The notes under the pieces: generated by a model | Seen by the model: only the letters and a program-made list of their open reading frames with translations | Databases searched by the model: none | What the model was told of the DNA's origin: nothing | Shown: in pieces, positions 52,783 to 63,220 of the stretch | Layout of the letters: each line of letters begins with the position of its first letter | Position numbering within the stretch: the first letter of the stretch is position 1 | Source of the DNA: Betaproteobacteria bacterium Ga0077532 | Lineage (GTDB): Bacteria; Pseudomonadota; Gammaproteobacteria; Burkholderiales; Ga0077523 | Reading direction: 5' to 3' | Length of the DNA: 64,000 bases | Assembly: GCA_001464895.1 (NCBI GenBank) | Contig: LNEE01000003.1 | Location: forward strand, 49,532 to 113,531 | Program-made: the position numbers and the translations under genes

Positions 52783-55700
52783 CTACTCGTCGCCGACGAC
52801 CAGCTTCGGATTCGGCACCTCACCGAACATCTCCGGCGCGTACATGGCTTCCACCCGGGTCGGCGGCAGCGTGAACGTCCCGACATTGTTGAGCCGCACG
52901 TCGTAGGCGAGCGTCACGCGCCCCTTCGGCACGAAACGGTAGTAGGCGCGGAAGCCTTCGAAGGCGCGTTCCTCGTAGACGGGTCGGACCCAGGCATCGC
53001 GGTCACCACCGACCACCGGTGCCGTGCCGGAGTCGCCGCCGAGCCCGCTGCCGAGGATGGCCGCGCCGGCCGGCACCGGATCGCTGACGACGACCCACGT
53101 CATGTCGGCATCCGCATCGATCTCGAGCGTGACCCGCTGCACGTCGCCGCGCTTGGGATGCTTCGGATCGCCGGACACCGCCGTCACGGTGCGCTGGATG
53201 CGATATCCGCTCGCCAGCGGCGCCGTCAGCGGAACGGCGGCGCGGCTCTGCACCGTGATCCAAGGGCGGCCGGTGCCGTCGTGCGACACCGCGAGCGACC
53301 CTGGTGTCGCCGGCCAGGGCACATCGAGAACGCTGCCGGCCGGCGCCTTCGCCCAGTCGGCCGACCGCTTCTGCGTCCCCATGCTGGCGGTCGTCTCGCC
53401 GGTCACGGCCTCGGTCTCGAAGCGATTCCCGAAGCGCTCCATCGCCATCACCCCCCACGCATTCGCGACGGTCGTGTTCCAGTGGCCGGCCTGCTGCCGC
53501 CCGAGACTGCCACGGGCCATGCGCGGGAGTTCCTTCTCCCAGGCCGGGTCGTCCATGAGCGCGAGCAGCGCGCGGTTCGCGTTGACGTCCGGCGACACCA
53601 TGAGCCACCACAGGCGATCGGACGCCTCGGTGGAGAAGTTCATCGTCGTGCCCTGGACGTTGATCCGAGCGCGCAGCACCTGCGCCGCCTTCGTGCGCTG
53701 GGCATCGCGGTCCGGCATGGCGGTCCAACGGTCCGCCAGCGCAAGCCAGTCGATCACCGCCGAGGTCGGCCAGCGGTCCGGGTCCACGGCGAACGACCCG
53801 ACGAGCGCGGCATCCATCTCCGGTCGATGCCGGGATAGCGCCTCCAGCGCCGCCACCTTCCGGATCGTGAGGTCGGCCGTCGGCAGGCTTCCGTGGCGGA
53901 TCACCCGCCCCGCGACGAAGCCCTCCAGGCCATCGAGCATCCGCGCCTTCGCGGCCTCGGGGAGTTCCCATCCGGCCTCGTGCGCCACTGCGACCAGATA
54001 GGCGGTGAGCGAATCGCTGCCCTCCCACGGCCCGGGGAAGTACTTCGCGAGCCCATCGCGATCGAGGTGCGCAGGCAGCGACGCCATCACCGCCTTCCAC
54101 GCCGCTTCGTCGCGAAGCGCGACGGCCTTCGACGACCGCTGCTCCAGGCACGTGTACGGATACCGGCCCATGTACTCCTGAACCCCGGACAGATCGTCCG
54201 CCAATCGCGCCCGCAGGCTCACACGCAACTCCCCGCGCCCGGGGATCGCACCGGCCGGCAGCGCCACGGGCAGTGCAAAGTCGCCGCCCGCGCGTGCGAG
54301 CGTCGCCTGCAGCGTGCGCACCGGCACCGAGGCGATCACGCGTTGCGGGATGCGGATGCGATCCCCCGCAGCGTCGCCCTCCCCGCCCGCCACCTTCGCG
54401 GCGACGGTCCATTGCAGCGAACTCACGTCGACCGGAACGGTGACCTCCCAGCTCACGTTGCGCGCCTCGCCGGGCTGCAACGAGACGGACTTCGGCGCCG
54501 TCACGCCGAGATCCTTGCGGGCGGGCGTCGATGCCACGGACGCCTCCACCGTGATGTCCAGCGGCTGTGCGGAGGAATTGCGCACCGTGAAGACCGCCGA
54601 ATAGCGATCCTGCTCGCGGACCAGCGGCGGCAGCCCCGAGGTGAGCTGGACGTCCTGCGTGGTGCGCACCGTGCCGTGACCGGTGCCGAACATCCCCGTG
54701 CCGCCGCTCGCGATCGCGACGATGCGGAACGCGCTCAGCGAATCGCCGAGGGGCACGTCGACCGTGGCCCGACCGGAGTCGTCGAGCTTCACCCGCGGCT
54801 TCCAGAGCAGCAGCGTGTCGAAGAGTTCGCGCGTCGACTGCCGACCGCCGCCACCGCCCGGCGCCACCGCCTTCTTCCCGAAGTGCCGCTTGCCGACGAC
54901 CTGCATCGCCGCGGTGGAGGTCTCCACCTCGATCGGGCGCGGATCCATCATCGTGTCGAGCAGCTTCCAGCTCTCGTTCGGCTTCAGGTCGAGCAGCGCT
55001 TCGTCCACCGCGGCCACGGCGATCTCGGTGCCCTTCGGCGGCTTCGTGCCGTCGGCCCGCGCGACCTCGATGGCCACGCGTACCTTGTCCCGCACGCGAT
55101 ACACCGGCTGGGCAGGCTTCACCGACACCTTCAGCTCGTGCGCCTTCCAACCCACCTGGATGCCCGCGATGCCCAGCCGGAACGCCGGCTTGCCGAGGTC
55201 CACGAGCGCGGTGGGCTGCACGCCCGCGACGCGCCCCCGCACCGCGAGCACCGACACGAAGGTGTTGGGCGCGTAGTGCCCGGGCACCGGCACCTTCACC
55301 ACCGGCGACTTGCCCGAGAGACGCGTGACGAACCCGTCGAGCACGCCCTCGCGCTCCACCGTGACCAGTGCCGTCGAGTCACGGAACGGCGACCGGACCT
55401 GGAACACGGCCGTCTCGCCGGGCTCGTAGCGGCGCCGCTCGGGGATCACGTCCATCCGGTCGTCGTCGGCCTGCGAGAACCACCAGTCGTCCGACCCGGC
55501 GATCCACGCCTCGGCACGCGCAACGGCGGCGTTCCCCTGCGCATCCGCCGAGCGCGCCCGCAGGATCACGTTGCCCGACTTCGCGACCGGGGCCTCGCAC
55601 ACCAGCAGGCCCTGTGCGTTGGTCCGCCCCTCGCAGAAGTCCCCGAGCCGACGGATCTCCTCGCCGTACTCGTAGGCGTAGAAGCCGCCGATCAGCCGTT

Positions 55701-58542
55701 TGCGATGCGAGAACGACTGCCGCTCGAACGCATCGACCTTCACCGCGACATCCGCGAGCGCCCTGCCCGCCGGGTCGACCGCCGTCACGCGCAGCTTCAC
55801 GCGGTCGGTCGAGTGGGCCCAGCCGTCGGGCTGCACCGCGAGCAGCACGCCCGACGGCCACAGCGTCGTGCGCGCGGCGCGGGTCAGGACCTGCCCATTG
55901 GGATCGGCGTACTCCATCTCGACGATCAACTCGCGCGGCGCGTCGATCGTCGGCAAGGCGTCGATCGACGTGCGCGCGGCACCGCCGGCATCGAGCACCA
56001 GCGGCCGCGTCGACAGCACCTGCGTGCGGCCGTCGGCGTCGGTCGTGGCGCCGCTCTCCGCATCCGCTTCGTCGGACCCCGAGTCCTCGCCGGACTTTCT
56101 CCCCTCCGTGACGTCACCGTTCGCGAAGACGGCGCCGTCGAACGCGGGGAACGTCACCGTCTTCGGCTGCGTCATCGCGCGCACCTTCACCCGCTGACCG
56201 CCCGCGCCGCCGCCCGAGAGGTACGTGAGCTGCACCGAGGCCTCCATCGCCGTCGGACGCACCTGCGCCGCCGCCGGCAACTGCAGGGTGGCGCGCAGCG
56301 TCGGCACGCGGAACTCCTCGACGCGGAAGTCTCCGGACCGCTCGCCCTGCACCCAACCCGCTTCGTCACCCTTCTTCGGCCCAGCCAGCGTCACCGAGTA
56401 CTCGCCCAGCTTGGCGTCCTTCGGCACGGGCCAGGACGATTCCGCGCTGCCGTCCGCGTTCCAGGCGAGGGGCAGTTCCCAGCGCTGGTCCGACCCCGAG
56501 TGCTGGATCACCGCGCGCACCGGCAATTGGGCCGGCTTGACGAGCGCGAAGCCGGTACCCGTCCGCCGCCGCCAGAAGTGCTTCATGCCCACCGTGTCGC
56601 CGGCGCGCAGCAGCGTCCGGTCGAAGACCGTCGCGACGGCCTGCTCGCCGAAGCGGCCCTCGTTGCGAAGATTGAAGCGCCACGTGCTGATGCCATCGTC
56701 CCAACCAGAAAGCAGGAACGAGGCGTCCGCCCCGCGCCGGGCCGTCACGAAGTACTGGCGATCCCACTGGTCGCGGCAGCCGGGCAGCGCGTCCGTCTTC
56801 GGGAGCGCGCGCTTTACGCGGGCGATGCCCGAGGCGTCGGTCTTCCCTTCGAAGTACGACTTGCCGCTGCAATCAAGCACGGCCACTTCTGCGCCCGCCA
56901 CCGGCTGACCGGCGTCGAGCGTCGTGACCCAGACGAGCGAGCTTTCGCGGCCGCGCTTGAAGTGCACCGCGAGGTTCGTGACGAGCGCCCCGGCCGACAC
57001 GTAATAGGGCTTGCCGTCCTTCAGCAGCTTCTGCCCGAGGCGCGGGCTGACCAGTTCGACCACGTGGAAGCCGGGCTCGGGCAGCGGGATGCCCACGACC
57101 TCGAACGCCTTGTCGTCGGGCGAACGCGGCAGAGAGAGCGCCTTCGTGGTGTCGGTCGGCCGGAAGATGCTGCTGGACTCGTAGCCGCCTTCGGTCCACT
57201 TCGCCTCGCCCGAGTCGAGCCGCTTCAGCCAGAACAGGATGTCGCGGGGCGACTGCACGCGCAGGCGACGGGCCGCCACGCCCGTCGTGCCGGCAGTCCC
57301 CGTCACCGCGACCTGCTTTCCGGTGAGCGTCTTCTCGACATTGCGCACGGTGACCGCGAGCGCCGGATCGGCATTCAGTTCGAGCAGCCCGAAGCGCGCC
57401 GCGAACTTGGCGAGCGGCGGCGCGGCGTCGGTCTTCACCGTGATCGGGAAGCGCTTCGCGTTGGTGAGGGGTCGGCCGGCGTCGTCCACGAGATTCTCGG
57501 GCAGCGCCAGACGGAAGTTGGACGACTCGAGGTACGTCGCCGGGAAGGTCAGGTAGCTGACGAATCCCGAGCGCCGCTCCTCGTCGGATAGCTTCGGTGC
57601 GAACACCTTGCCGGAAGCCGCCGCCAGCGTGATCTTCTCCGCTGCAGCCACCGCCACCGGCGCCGTGAACTCCAACGACATCGGCAGGACCGGAATGCAG
57701 TCGGCGTTCGGGTTCACGCGATCGCAGCGGAACTTCGCGGTGAAAGCCCGGCGTACGCGGTAGGCGAACGTCTGCTCGACCGTCGTCCCGATCCCGTCGG
57801 CGGAGGCGATGCCTTTCCCCCAGACGAGCTGCACCTCGGCCTCGTTGGGCAGGCGCGCGCGGCAGGCCACGACCATCACTGGCAGGCGGTCCCAGGCCCG
57901 CTCGCGAACCAGACGGTCGAAGCCGTCGGGGTCCCCCGCGCCATCGCGCAGCCGGTCGAAGAAATCGGCCTGGCGATCGAGGACCGCCTTGCGCTCCTTG
58001 CCGGTGACGATCCGCACGCCCACGCGGTCCGCCCGCCCGGCGATCGAGCACCACGCGTGCTTCGCGACCGACGCCTCGGTCGCCTGGGTGTCGAGGCCGA
58101 GGACGAAGACCTGCTGCTCGTCGATGCTCTCCTCACCCTCCCACGGCCGCGTCTCGCGCACCCCCGGGCCACCCGTCGTGAATTCGCGACTGCCGGCGCC
58201 TACGGCCCCGCCGGCCAGATCCACGAGACCCGGCTTCACCCGGAAGCTGCAGCGGATGCCGCCGGGAACGTCGCGCTCGAAGCCGTAGACCCACTCCCGC
58301 GCATCGACCCAGCGACCGGAGCCCCTGGCCTTGCAGTCGATGTCGAAGGGCTCCGGACCACGCGGATCGCCGAAATTCACCATCGGCGTGGTGAACCGGA
58401 CCACGACTTGCCGCGGCAGCTTGACCTCGCCGGTGGGCGAGAACTGCTCGATGTCGCCGGCCATCGCCGGAACGATGACCATGGCGAACGTCGCGGCGAT
58501 CTTGCCCGCCGCGGAAAGGAGCTTGCTGAGCGCTTGGTGCAT
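52783..58542 (-). CDS. Bacterial alpha-2-macroglobulin
   Basis: A very large periplasmic protein (1,919 residues) thought to trap foreign proteases and guard the cell wall, working with PBP1C. It starts with a signal peptide (about 1-28) and has tandem MG domains, a bait-like central region and the thioester motif CLEQ (Cys1465 to Gln1468) followed by an alpha-helical toroid and a receptor-binding-like C-terminus. The E. coli homologue is a lipoprotein; here I see no lipobox Cys after the signal peptide (VPAMAGD), so it may be a free periplasmic form. Next gene is pbpC, 16 bp away. Confidence 0.92.
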   Translation of the reverse strand: MHQALSKLLSAAGKIAATFAMVIVPAMAGDIEQFSPTGEVKLPRQVVVRFTTPMVNFGDPRGPEPFDIDCKARGSGRWVDAREWVYGFERDVPGGIRCSFRVKPGLVDLAGGAVGAGSREFTTGGPGVRETRPWEGEESIDEQQVFVLGLDTQATEASVAKHAWCSIAGRADRVGVRIVTGKERKAVLDRQADFFDRLRDGAGDPDGFDRLVRERAWDRLPVMVVACRARLPNEAEVQLVWGKGIASADGIGTTVEQTFAYRVRRAFTAKFRCDRVNPNADCIPVLPMSLEFTAPVAVAAAEKITLAAASGKVFAPKLSDEERRSGFVSYLTFPATYLESSNFRLALPENLVDDAGRPLTNAKRFPITVKTDAAPPLAKFAARFGLLELNADPALAVTVRNVEKTLTGKQVAVTGTAGTTGVAARRLRVQSPRDILFWLKRLDSGEAKWTEGGYESSSIFRPTDTTKALSLPRSPDDKAFEVVGIPLPEPGFHVVELVSPRLGQKLLKDGKPYYVSAGALVTNLAVHFKRGRESSLVWVTTLDAGQPVAGAEVAVLDCSGKSYFEGKTDASGIARVKRALPKTDALPGCRDQWDRQYFVTARRGADASFLLSGWDDGISTWRFNLRNEGRFGEQAVATVFDRTLLRAGDTVGMKHFWRRRTGTGFALVKPAQLPVRAVIQHSGSDQRWELPLAWNADGSAESSWPVPKDAKLGEYSVTLAGPKKGDEAGWVQGERSGDFRVEEFRVPTLRATLQLPAAAQVRPTAMEASVQLTYLSGGGAGGQRVKVRAMTQPKTVTFPAFDGAVFANGDVTEGRKSGEDSGSDEADAESGATTDADGRTQVLSTRPLVLDAGGAARTSIDALPTIDAPRELIVEMEYADPNGQVLTRAARTTLWPSGVLLAVQPDGWAHSTDRVKLRVTAVDPAGRALADVAVKVDAFERQSFSHRKRLIGGFYAYEYGEEIRRLGDFCEGRTNAQGLLVCEAPVAKSGNVILRARSADAQGNAAVARAEAWIAGSDDWWFSQADDDRMDVIPERRRYEPGETAVFQVRSPFRDSTALVTVEREGVLDGFVTRLSGKSPVVKVPVPGHYAPNTFVSVLAVRGRVAGVQPTALVDLGKPAFRLGIAGIQVGWKAHELKVSVKPAQPVYRVRDKVRVAIEVARADGTKPPKGTEIAVAAVDEALLDLKPNESWKLLDTMMDPRPIEVETSTAAMQVVGKRHFGKKAVAPGGGGGRQSTRELFDTLLLWKPRVKLDDSGRATVDVPLGDSLSAFRIVAIASGGTGMFGTGHGTVRTTQDVQLTSGLPPLVREQDRYSAVFTVRNSSAQPLDITVEASVASTPARKDLGVTAPKSVSLQPGEARNVSWEVTVPVDVSSLQWTVAAKVAGGEGDAAGDRIRIPQRVIASVPVRTLQATLARAGGDFALPVALPAGAIPGRGELRVSLRARLADDLSGVQEYMGRYPYTCLEQRSSKAVALRDEAAWKAVMASLPAHLDRDGLAKYFPGPWEGSDSLTAYLVAVAHEAGWELPEAAKARMLDGLEGFVAGRVIRHGSLPTADLTIRKVAALEALSRHRPEMDAALVGSFAVDPDRWPTSAVIDWLALADRWTAMPDRDAQRTKAAQVLRARINVQGTTMNFSTEASDRLWWLMVSPDVNANRALLALMDDPAWEKELPRMARGSLGRQQAGHWNTTVANAWGVMAMERFGNRFETEAVTGETTASMGTQKRSADWAKAPAGSVLDVPWPATPGSLAVSHDGTGRPWITVQSRAAVPLTAPLASGYRIQRTVTAVSGDPKHPKRGDVQRVTLEIDADADMTWVVVSDPVPAGAAILGSGLGGDSGTAPVVGGDRDAWVRPVYEERAFEGFRAYYRFVPKGRVTLAYDVRLNNVGTFTLPPTRVEAMYAPEMFGEVPNPKLVVGDE

Positions 58543-58668
58543 GGGACGCGGGTTCGCCGGGTGGAAGGCGTCGGCCTGGTCAGGCCGACGCGAGAGGAAC
58601 TGAGGACACGATGTCGAAGGCCCCGCGCCGTGCCGCGGGAGCGAGCCGCAACGGAGGGCTCGACGCGG

Positions 58669-59088
58669 TCATGGGCTGGTCCGCAAGCACGCGAAATCGA
58701 GCGTGGCCCGCCCGGGGCTGCCGGGTTCGATGGCCTCCCACACGAGCTTCATCTCGCCGGAGGACCAGAGGACCTCCCCCTGGACGCCGATGAGCTGGAA
58801 CGACACCGCCCGGTGCTGCATCCGCTGACAGTCGTCCTCGATCACGCCCACGGCTTCGCTCACCAGCGGCAGACCGGGTGTCTCGCCCATCGGAGCGGGC
58901 TTCAGATAGACCGACCGCTTGGACACGCGCACCACCTCGCCCGACCGCACCAGCGACGCGGCATCCACGAAGTGCTCGAGACCGCCCTCGATGCCGACAC
59001 TGACCCACTCCGGTGCCGCCGCTCCGGCCGGCGATCCGAGCGTCATCGCGACCAGCCCCAGCCCTGCCATCCACGTGCTCCGCTTCAT
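58669..59088 (-). CDS. Surface-adhesin-E-like exported protein
   Basis: A 139-residue secreted protein. The signal peptide ends near residue 24 (AGAAAP); the body has PEWVSVG, FVDAASLVRSGEVVRV, DCQRMQHR and a final DFACL. This pattern fits the surface-adhesin protein E family (one domain, a Cys pair that may form a disulfide). Function is unknown beyond the family name. It is divergent from the AsmA gene, 94 bp away, and downstream there are about 125 bp to the alpha-2-macroglobulin gene. Confidence 0.75.
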   Translation of the reverse strand: MKRSTWMAGLGLVAMTLGSPAGAAAPEWVSVGIEGGLEHFVDAASLVRSGEVVRVSKRSVYLKPAPMGETPGLPLVSEAVGVIEDDCQRMQHRAVSFQLIGVQGEVLWSSGEMKLVWEAIEPGSPGRATLDFACLRTSP

Positions 59089-59182
59089 GCTGCCTCTCCC
59101 ATCGGTTTGCGCACCCCCTGCGCGCTGTGCCACGATCGACCGCCCTCGGCCCCGAGGATACATCGACCACCCCACCTCCACG

Positions 59183-62100
59183 ATGCCGTCCGAAGCCACG
59201 CCCGATTCGCCGATCGAACCTGCCGCCGTTCCTGCCACAGCGCCGGCAGAAGGCGCCCTACGCGGCACCGCGCGGCGGGCGGGTCGGGTAGCCAAATGGA
59301 TAGGCTTCACGCTCGGCGTGCTCGTCATCCTGGTCGTCGCCATCGCGGCGTGGATCGCCTTCATCGGCGTCACGATCGACGCCGCCGGCCTCCGACCGCG
59401 CATCGCCGCGGCGTTCTCCGACGCGCTGAAGCGGGAGGTGCGCTTCGACGGCCCGGCGCAGCTCGAGATCTCGGCCCGTCCCAAGCTGAAGGTGGGTGGC
59501 CTCTCCATCGCCGACCCGGGCGGCTTCGCGGAGGGCACCCTCGTCTCGGTGGGCGAGGTGCGCCTCGCGCTCGACCTCTGGAAGCTGCTCGCCCACCGAC
59601 TGCACATCCAGGACCTCGCGGGCAGCGACGTCGTGCTCAACCTCCACACCAACGCCGATGGCACCAACAACTGGACGTTCGCGATCCCACCGTCCGACGC
59701 CGCGCCGAAGCCGGCGTCCGACTCGCCCACCGACACGAAAGCCGCCATGGATGCCGCGGCCATGCTCGACGTCGGCCGCTTCGCGCTCGAACGGATCTCG
59801 GTGGAGTACACGCCGGACGGCGGCAGGAGCCATTTCTTTTCGCTCGACAGCCTGAACGGCGAGTCACCCAGCGGCCAGCCCATGAAAGTCGCCATGAAGG
59901 GCACCGTCGAGAAGACGTTTCCCTACACGGTGACCTTCTCGGGCGGATCGCTCCAGGAACTCCTCGCCGCGACGAAACCCTGGCCCTTCGACTTCCGGGT
60001 CGACTTCCTCAGCTCGATGCTGTCGTTGAAGGGCGCGGTGGCGGGCACCTCGGGGGAGGTCGACTTCTCGGTGGGCACGGAGGATCTCGCGGAGGTCGAG
60101 CGCCTGCTCCAGGAGACGTACCCCAAGGTCGGCGCGACGGCCCTGAGCGGCCACGTGCGATTCACGCCGAAGACGGTCGACATCACCGGTCTCGCCGGCA
60201 GGATGGGCAAAACGGTGCTCTCGGGGAACCTCTCGTTCGACCAGCGGGGCACGCGCCCGTCGATCACCGGCAAGCTCGCCCTGCCGTCGCTCGACCTGCG
60301 CCCCTTCCTCACCGACACCCCCGACGAAGTGGAGGAACCCCCGCAGAGCTTCCGCGACACGTACAAGGAACTCGCGAAGGCCACGTTCTCGTTGTCGGGC
60401 CTGAAAGCCGCCGACGTCGACCTGGAACTCCAGGTGGACCGCTGGCTGAGCCTCCCCGGCGACGCGCGCGACGCGAACGTGCACCTCATCGTGAAGGACG
60501 GCCGGCTCGACGCCCCGATCAAGGCGACGATCACCGACGTGGCGCTCGAAGGCCGCATCACGGCCGACGGGACGATGGACCCGCCCCGCTTCGCGCTTGC
60601 GCTCGGCACCCGCGATTCCGACCTCGGCGGTCTCGCCGAACTCTTCGCCGGCGCGAAGGGCATGAAGGGTCATGTGGGCCGCTTCGCCGTGGCGGTCAAG
60701 GCCGAGGGCGACCAGGGCGCCGAACTGGTGAAGTCGCTCGACGTGACGATCGACCTCGACAGGAGCCGCCTTTCGTACGGCAACCTCGAGGGCGGCCGCC
60801 CCGTCGAGTTCACCGTCGAGAACTTCTCGGTGGACCTCCCCGCAAGCAAGCCGCTGAAAGGAAGCCTCGTCGGATCCCTGCTCGGCCAACCGCTGAAGGC
60901 GGCACTCACGGGAGGCACCCTCGAGAAGGTGATGCTGGACGAAGGTTCGCCGCTCGACTTCTCGATCCAGTCGGGCAGCGTGCGCGCGCACCTGCTCGGC
61001 GTACTGGTGGCGCCCACAGCCACGGGCGGACCCACCGTCGCCTTCGAACTCACGGCCAACAAGACCAGCGAGGTCGCCAAGTGGCTGGGCCTCGAAGCGA
61101 AGGCCAGCGCACCGGTCGCCCTGAAGGGCAAGGCGTCGCTGACCGAGGGCGACTGGAAGGTCGACGACGTCGTCTTCCGCCTCGGCCGCACGAACCTGAT
61201 CGGCACTGCCGGCCTCATCCGCGAAGGCAGCCGCGAGATCGTGCGGGTCCACCTCGACGTCGGCGACATCGACGTCGCGGAGCTGCAGTCTCTCCTCCCC
61301 CCGTCGAAGCCGAAACCCGCGCAGACCGCCACACCAGGCCGACCCGTGCTCGAACTTCCGATCCTGCCGAAGGGCATCGACATGGGCGACGCCGACCTCA
61401 CGGTGCGCGTGAAGCGCATCACCGGCACGCCGCTCAACCCGCGCGACATCTCGTTCGACGGCCACATCCGCGACGGCGCGATGCAGCCCTCCCCGTTTGC
61501 CGCCACCGTCGCCGACATCCCGTTCAGCGGCGCAGTGGCACTCGACCTTCGCAACGACCCCGTCAGCAGCCTGTGGCTCGCAGCCGGCTCCGTCGACATC
61601 GGCAAGCTGCTGCGCACGCTGGGCCTCGCGCAGAACATCGACGCAACGGTGGGCGCCGTGCAGATCGCGCTCATCGCACGCTCCACGCTGCTGGGCGACA
61701 TGCTCGCGAAGTCAGAACTCATCGGGAACATCGACAAGGGCCGGCTCGTCATCCGCGACGCCAACACCAAAGCCGAGGCGCGCATCCAGCTCGATGCAGG
61801 CGAACTCACCGCCAAGCCCGGTCAGCCTGTGCGCCTCGCGCTGAAAGGTTCGCTCGACGACGTGCCCATCACCCTGGGCCTCGAGACCGCGAAGGCCACC
61901 GACCTCGTCCGCCCCGACAGCCGCATCCCCTTCACGTTCACCGCCGAAGCCGCCGACACGCGCGTGAAGTTGACCGGCGCCATCTCGAAGCCGGTGGGCG
62001 AAGGCGACATCGAACTGGCGCTCGCGCTCGACGGCAAGCGTTTCGACAGCCTGAACCGACTCGCCCGCACGTCGCTCCCGCCGTGGGGCCCGTACTCCCT

Positions 62101-63220
62101 GGGCGGCAAGTTCCGCATGTCGAAGCAAGGTTACGAAGTGGCAGACCTTGCGGTGCGCGTGGGCGCGAGCCGGCTCCAGGGCCGCGGTGCACTGGTGACG
62201 GCGGGCGCCAAGCCGAAGCTCACGATCGATCTGGCATCGCCCAGCATCCAGCTCGACGACTTCAAGCTCGACGGCTGGTCCGCCGCCGAGAAGAAGCCGG
62301 AGAAGAAGGACGAACCGGAGAAGTCCGCCGAGGAAGTGAAGGCCGACGCCGAGAGGGCCACCAACGAAGCGCAGAAGATGCTGAGCCCCGAGGTGATGCG
62401 CCGGCAGGACGCGTACCTCACCGTGCGCGTGGACGAGGTGCTGTCCGGCAAGGACAAGATGGGCAGTGGCCGGCTCGACGCCAAGCTGGAGAACGGCCGC
62501 GCCGACATCGGCCCGATGGAAGTGAACGTTCCCGGCGGCAGCGCCCGACTATGGCTGGGCTATGAACCGACCGACACCGAAGTGAAGGTCGACACCAAGG
62601 TCCGCATCGAACGCTTCGACTACGGCATCCTCGCCCGCCGCTTCCAGCCCGACGCCGACTACAAGGGCCTGCTCACCCTGCGCATGGACGTGAACTCGCG
62701 CGCCAAGTACCTCTCGGACATCCTCGAGAAAGGCAACGGCAGCCTGGAGTTCGCCGTGTGGCCCGAGAACATGCCGTCGGGCCTCGCGGACCTCTGGGCG
62801 GTGAACGTGCTGTCGGCCCTCCTCCCCGCCGTCGACCCGGACAAGGCCTCGAAGATCAACTGCGCCGTCGCCAGCTTCGACCTGAAGGACGGCCTGCTGA
62901 CCCACAAGACCATCGTGATGGACACGAGCCGGATGCGCGTGACGGGCGCCGGCGGCGTCGACTTCCGGAACGAGACACTGAAGTTCCGGATGGCACCTCA
63001 GGGGAAGAAGCCGGAGTTCCTGAGCGTCGCGATTCCGGTGGAGGTGAAGGGAAGCTTCAAAGGGTTTGATGTGGGGGTGTCGGCGGGGGATGTGATCGGG
63101 ACCGTTGGCCGATTTGCGACGTCTATCTTCTGGGTACCGATACAAAGGCTGATCGGGAAGCCGTTGCCGAGGGATGGGGGGGATGTTTGTGGGGGGGCGC
63201 TGGGGGAGGGGAAAGGATGA
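59183..63220 (+). CDS. AsmA-family protein
   Basis: A 1,345-residue inner-membrane protein with a short cytoplasmic N-terminus, one transmembrane helix (about 40-61, WIGFTLGVLVILVVAIAAW) and a long periplasmic repeating-beta-groove part. The segment LKREVRFDGPAQLEISARPKLKVGGLSI is the AsmA N-terminal signature, and the C-terminal third has the AsmA-C pattern (GNGSLEFAVWPENMPSG onward). Relatives (AsmA, TamB, YhdP) move phospholipid toward the outer membrane or affect its assembly. A charged Lys/Glu-rich insert lies near residues 1035-1055. The last ~60 codons differ in codon use from the rest and end in G runs. Confidence 0.88.
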   Translation: MPSEATPDSPIEPAAVPATAPAEGALRGTARRAGRVAKWIGFTLGVLVILVVAIAAWIAFIGVTIDAAGLRPRIAAAFSDALKREVRFDGPAQLEISARPKLKVGGLSIADPGGFAEGTLVSVGEVRLALDLWKLLAHRLHIQDLAGSDVVLNLHTNADGTNNWTFAIPPSDAAPKPASDSPTDTKAAMDAAAMLDVGRFALERISVEYTPDGGRSHFFSLDSLNGESPSGQPMKVAMKGTVEKTFPYTVTFSGGSLQELLAATKPWPFDFRVDFLSSMLSLKGAVAGTSGEVDFSVGTEDLAEVERLLQETYPKVGATALSGHVRFTPKTVDITGLAGRMGKTVLSGNLSFDQRGTRPSITGKLALPSLDLRPFLTDTPDEVEEPPQSFRDTYKELAKATFSLSGLKAADVDLELQVDRWLSLPGDARDANVHLIVKDGRLDAPIKATITDVALEGRITADGTMDPPRFALALGTRDSDLGGLAELFAGAKGMKGHVGRFAVAVKAEGDQGAELVKSLDVTIDLDRSRLSYGNLEGGRPVEFTVENFSVDLPASKPLKGSLVGSLLGQPLKAALTGGTLEKVMLDEGSPLDFSIQSGSVRAHLLGVLVAPTATGGPTVAFELTANKTSEVAKWLGLEAKASAPVALKGKASLTEGDWKVDDVVFRLGRTNLIGTAGLIREGSREIVRVHLDVGDIDVAELQSLLPPSKPKPAQTATPGRPVLELPILPKGIDMGDADLTVRVKRITGTPLNPRDISFDGHIRDGAMQPSPFAATVADIPFSGAVALDLRNDPVSSLWLAAGSVDIGKLLRTLGLAQNIDATVGAVQIALIARSTLLGDMLAKSELIGNIDKGRLVIRDANTKAEARIQLDAGELTAKPGQPVRLALKGSLDDVPITLGLETAKATDLVRPDSRIPFTFTAEAADTRVKLTGAISKPVGEGDIELALALDGKRFDSLNRLARTSLPPWGPYSLGGKFRMSKQGYEVADLAVRVGASRLQGRGALVTAGAKPKLTIDLASPSIQLDDFKLDGWSAAEKKPEKKDEPEKSAEEVKADAERATNEAQKMLSPEVMRRQDAYLTVRVDEVLSGKDKMGSGRLDAKLENGRADIGPMEVNVPGGSARLWLGYEPTDTEVKVDTKVRIERFDYGILARRFQPDADYKGLLTLRMDVNSRAKYLSDILEKGNGSLEFAVWPENMPSGLADLWAVNVLSALLPAVDPDKASKINCAVASFDLKDGLLTHKTIVMDTSRMRVTGAGGVDFRNETLKFRMAPQGKKPEFLSVAIPVEVKGSFKGFDVGVSAGDVIGTVGRFATSIFWVPIQRLIGKPLPRDGGDVCGGALGEGKG
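63171..63211 (+). other. G-run tract at the 3' end of the AsmA gene
   Basis: Runs of 3, 7, 7, 5 and 4 G within 41 bp (63171-63173, 63176-63182, 63191-63197, 63202-63206, 63208-63211) could fold as a G-quadruplex on the plus strand and its mRNA. The runs are coding (GGDVCGG region), so they are also slippage sites. Confidence 0.6.

Noticed and set aside
53893..57591. Very long open frame on the plus strand across the alpha-2-macroglobulin gene (and similar long antisense frames over pyrG, ppsA, ccoN and bamA)
   Set aside because: GC-rich codon bias leaves antisense frames open. The translations are Arg/His/Asp-rich without family motifs, while the opposite strand encodes clear families.
58057..62565. 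An open frame of about 1,500 codons spanning the end of the alpha-2-macroglobulin gene, the surface-adhesin gene and most of the AsmA gene
   Set aside because: It runs through two genes on opposite strands and a promoter region, and its product is low-complexity Arg-rich sequence.
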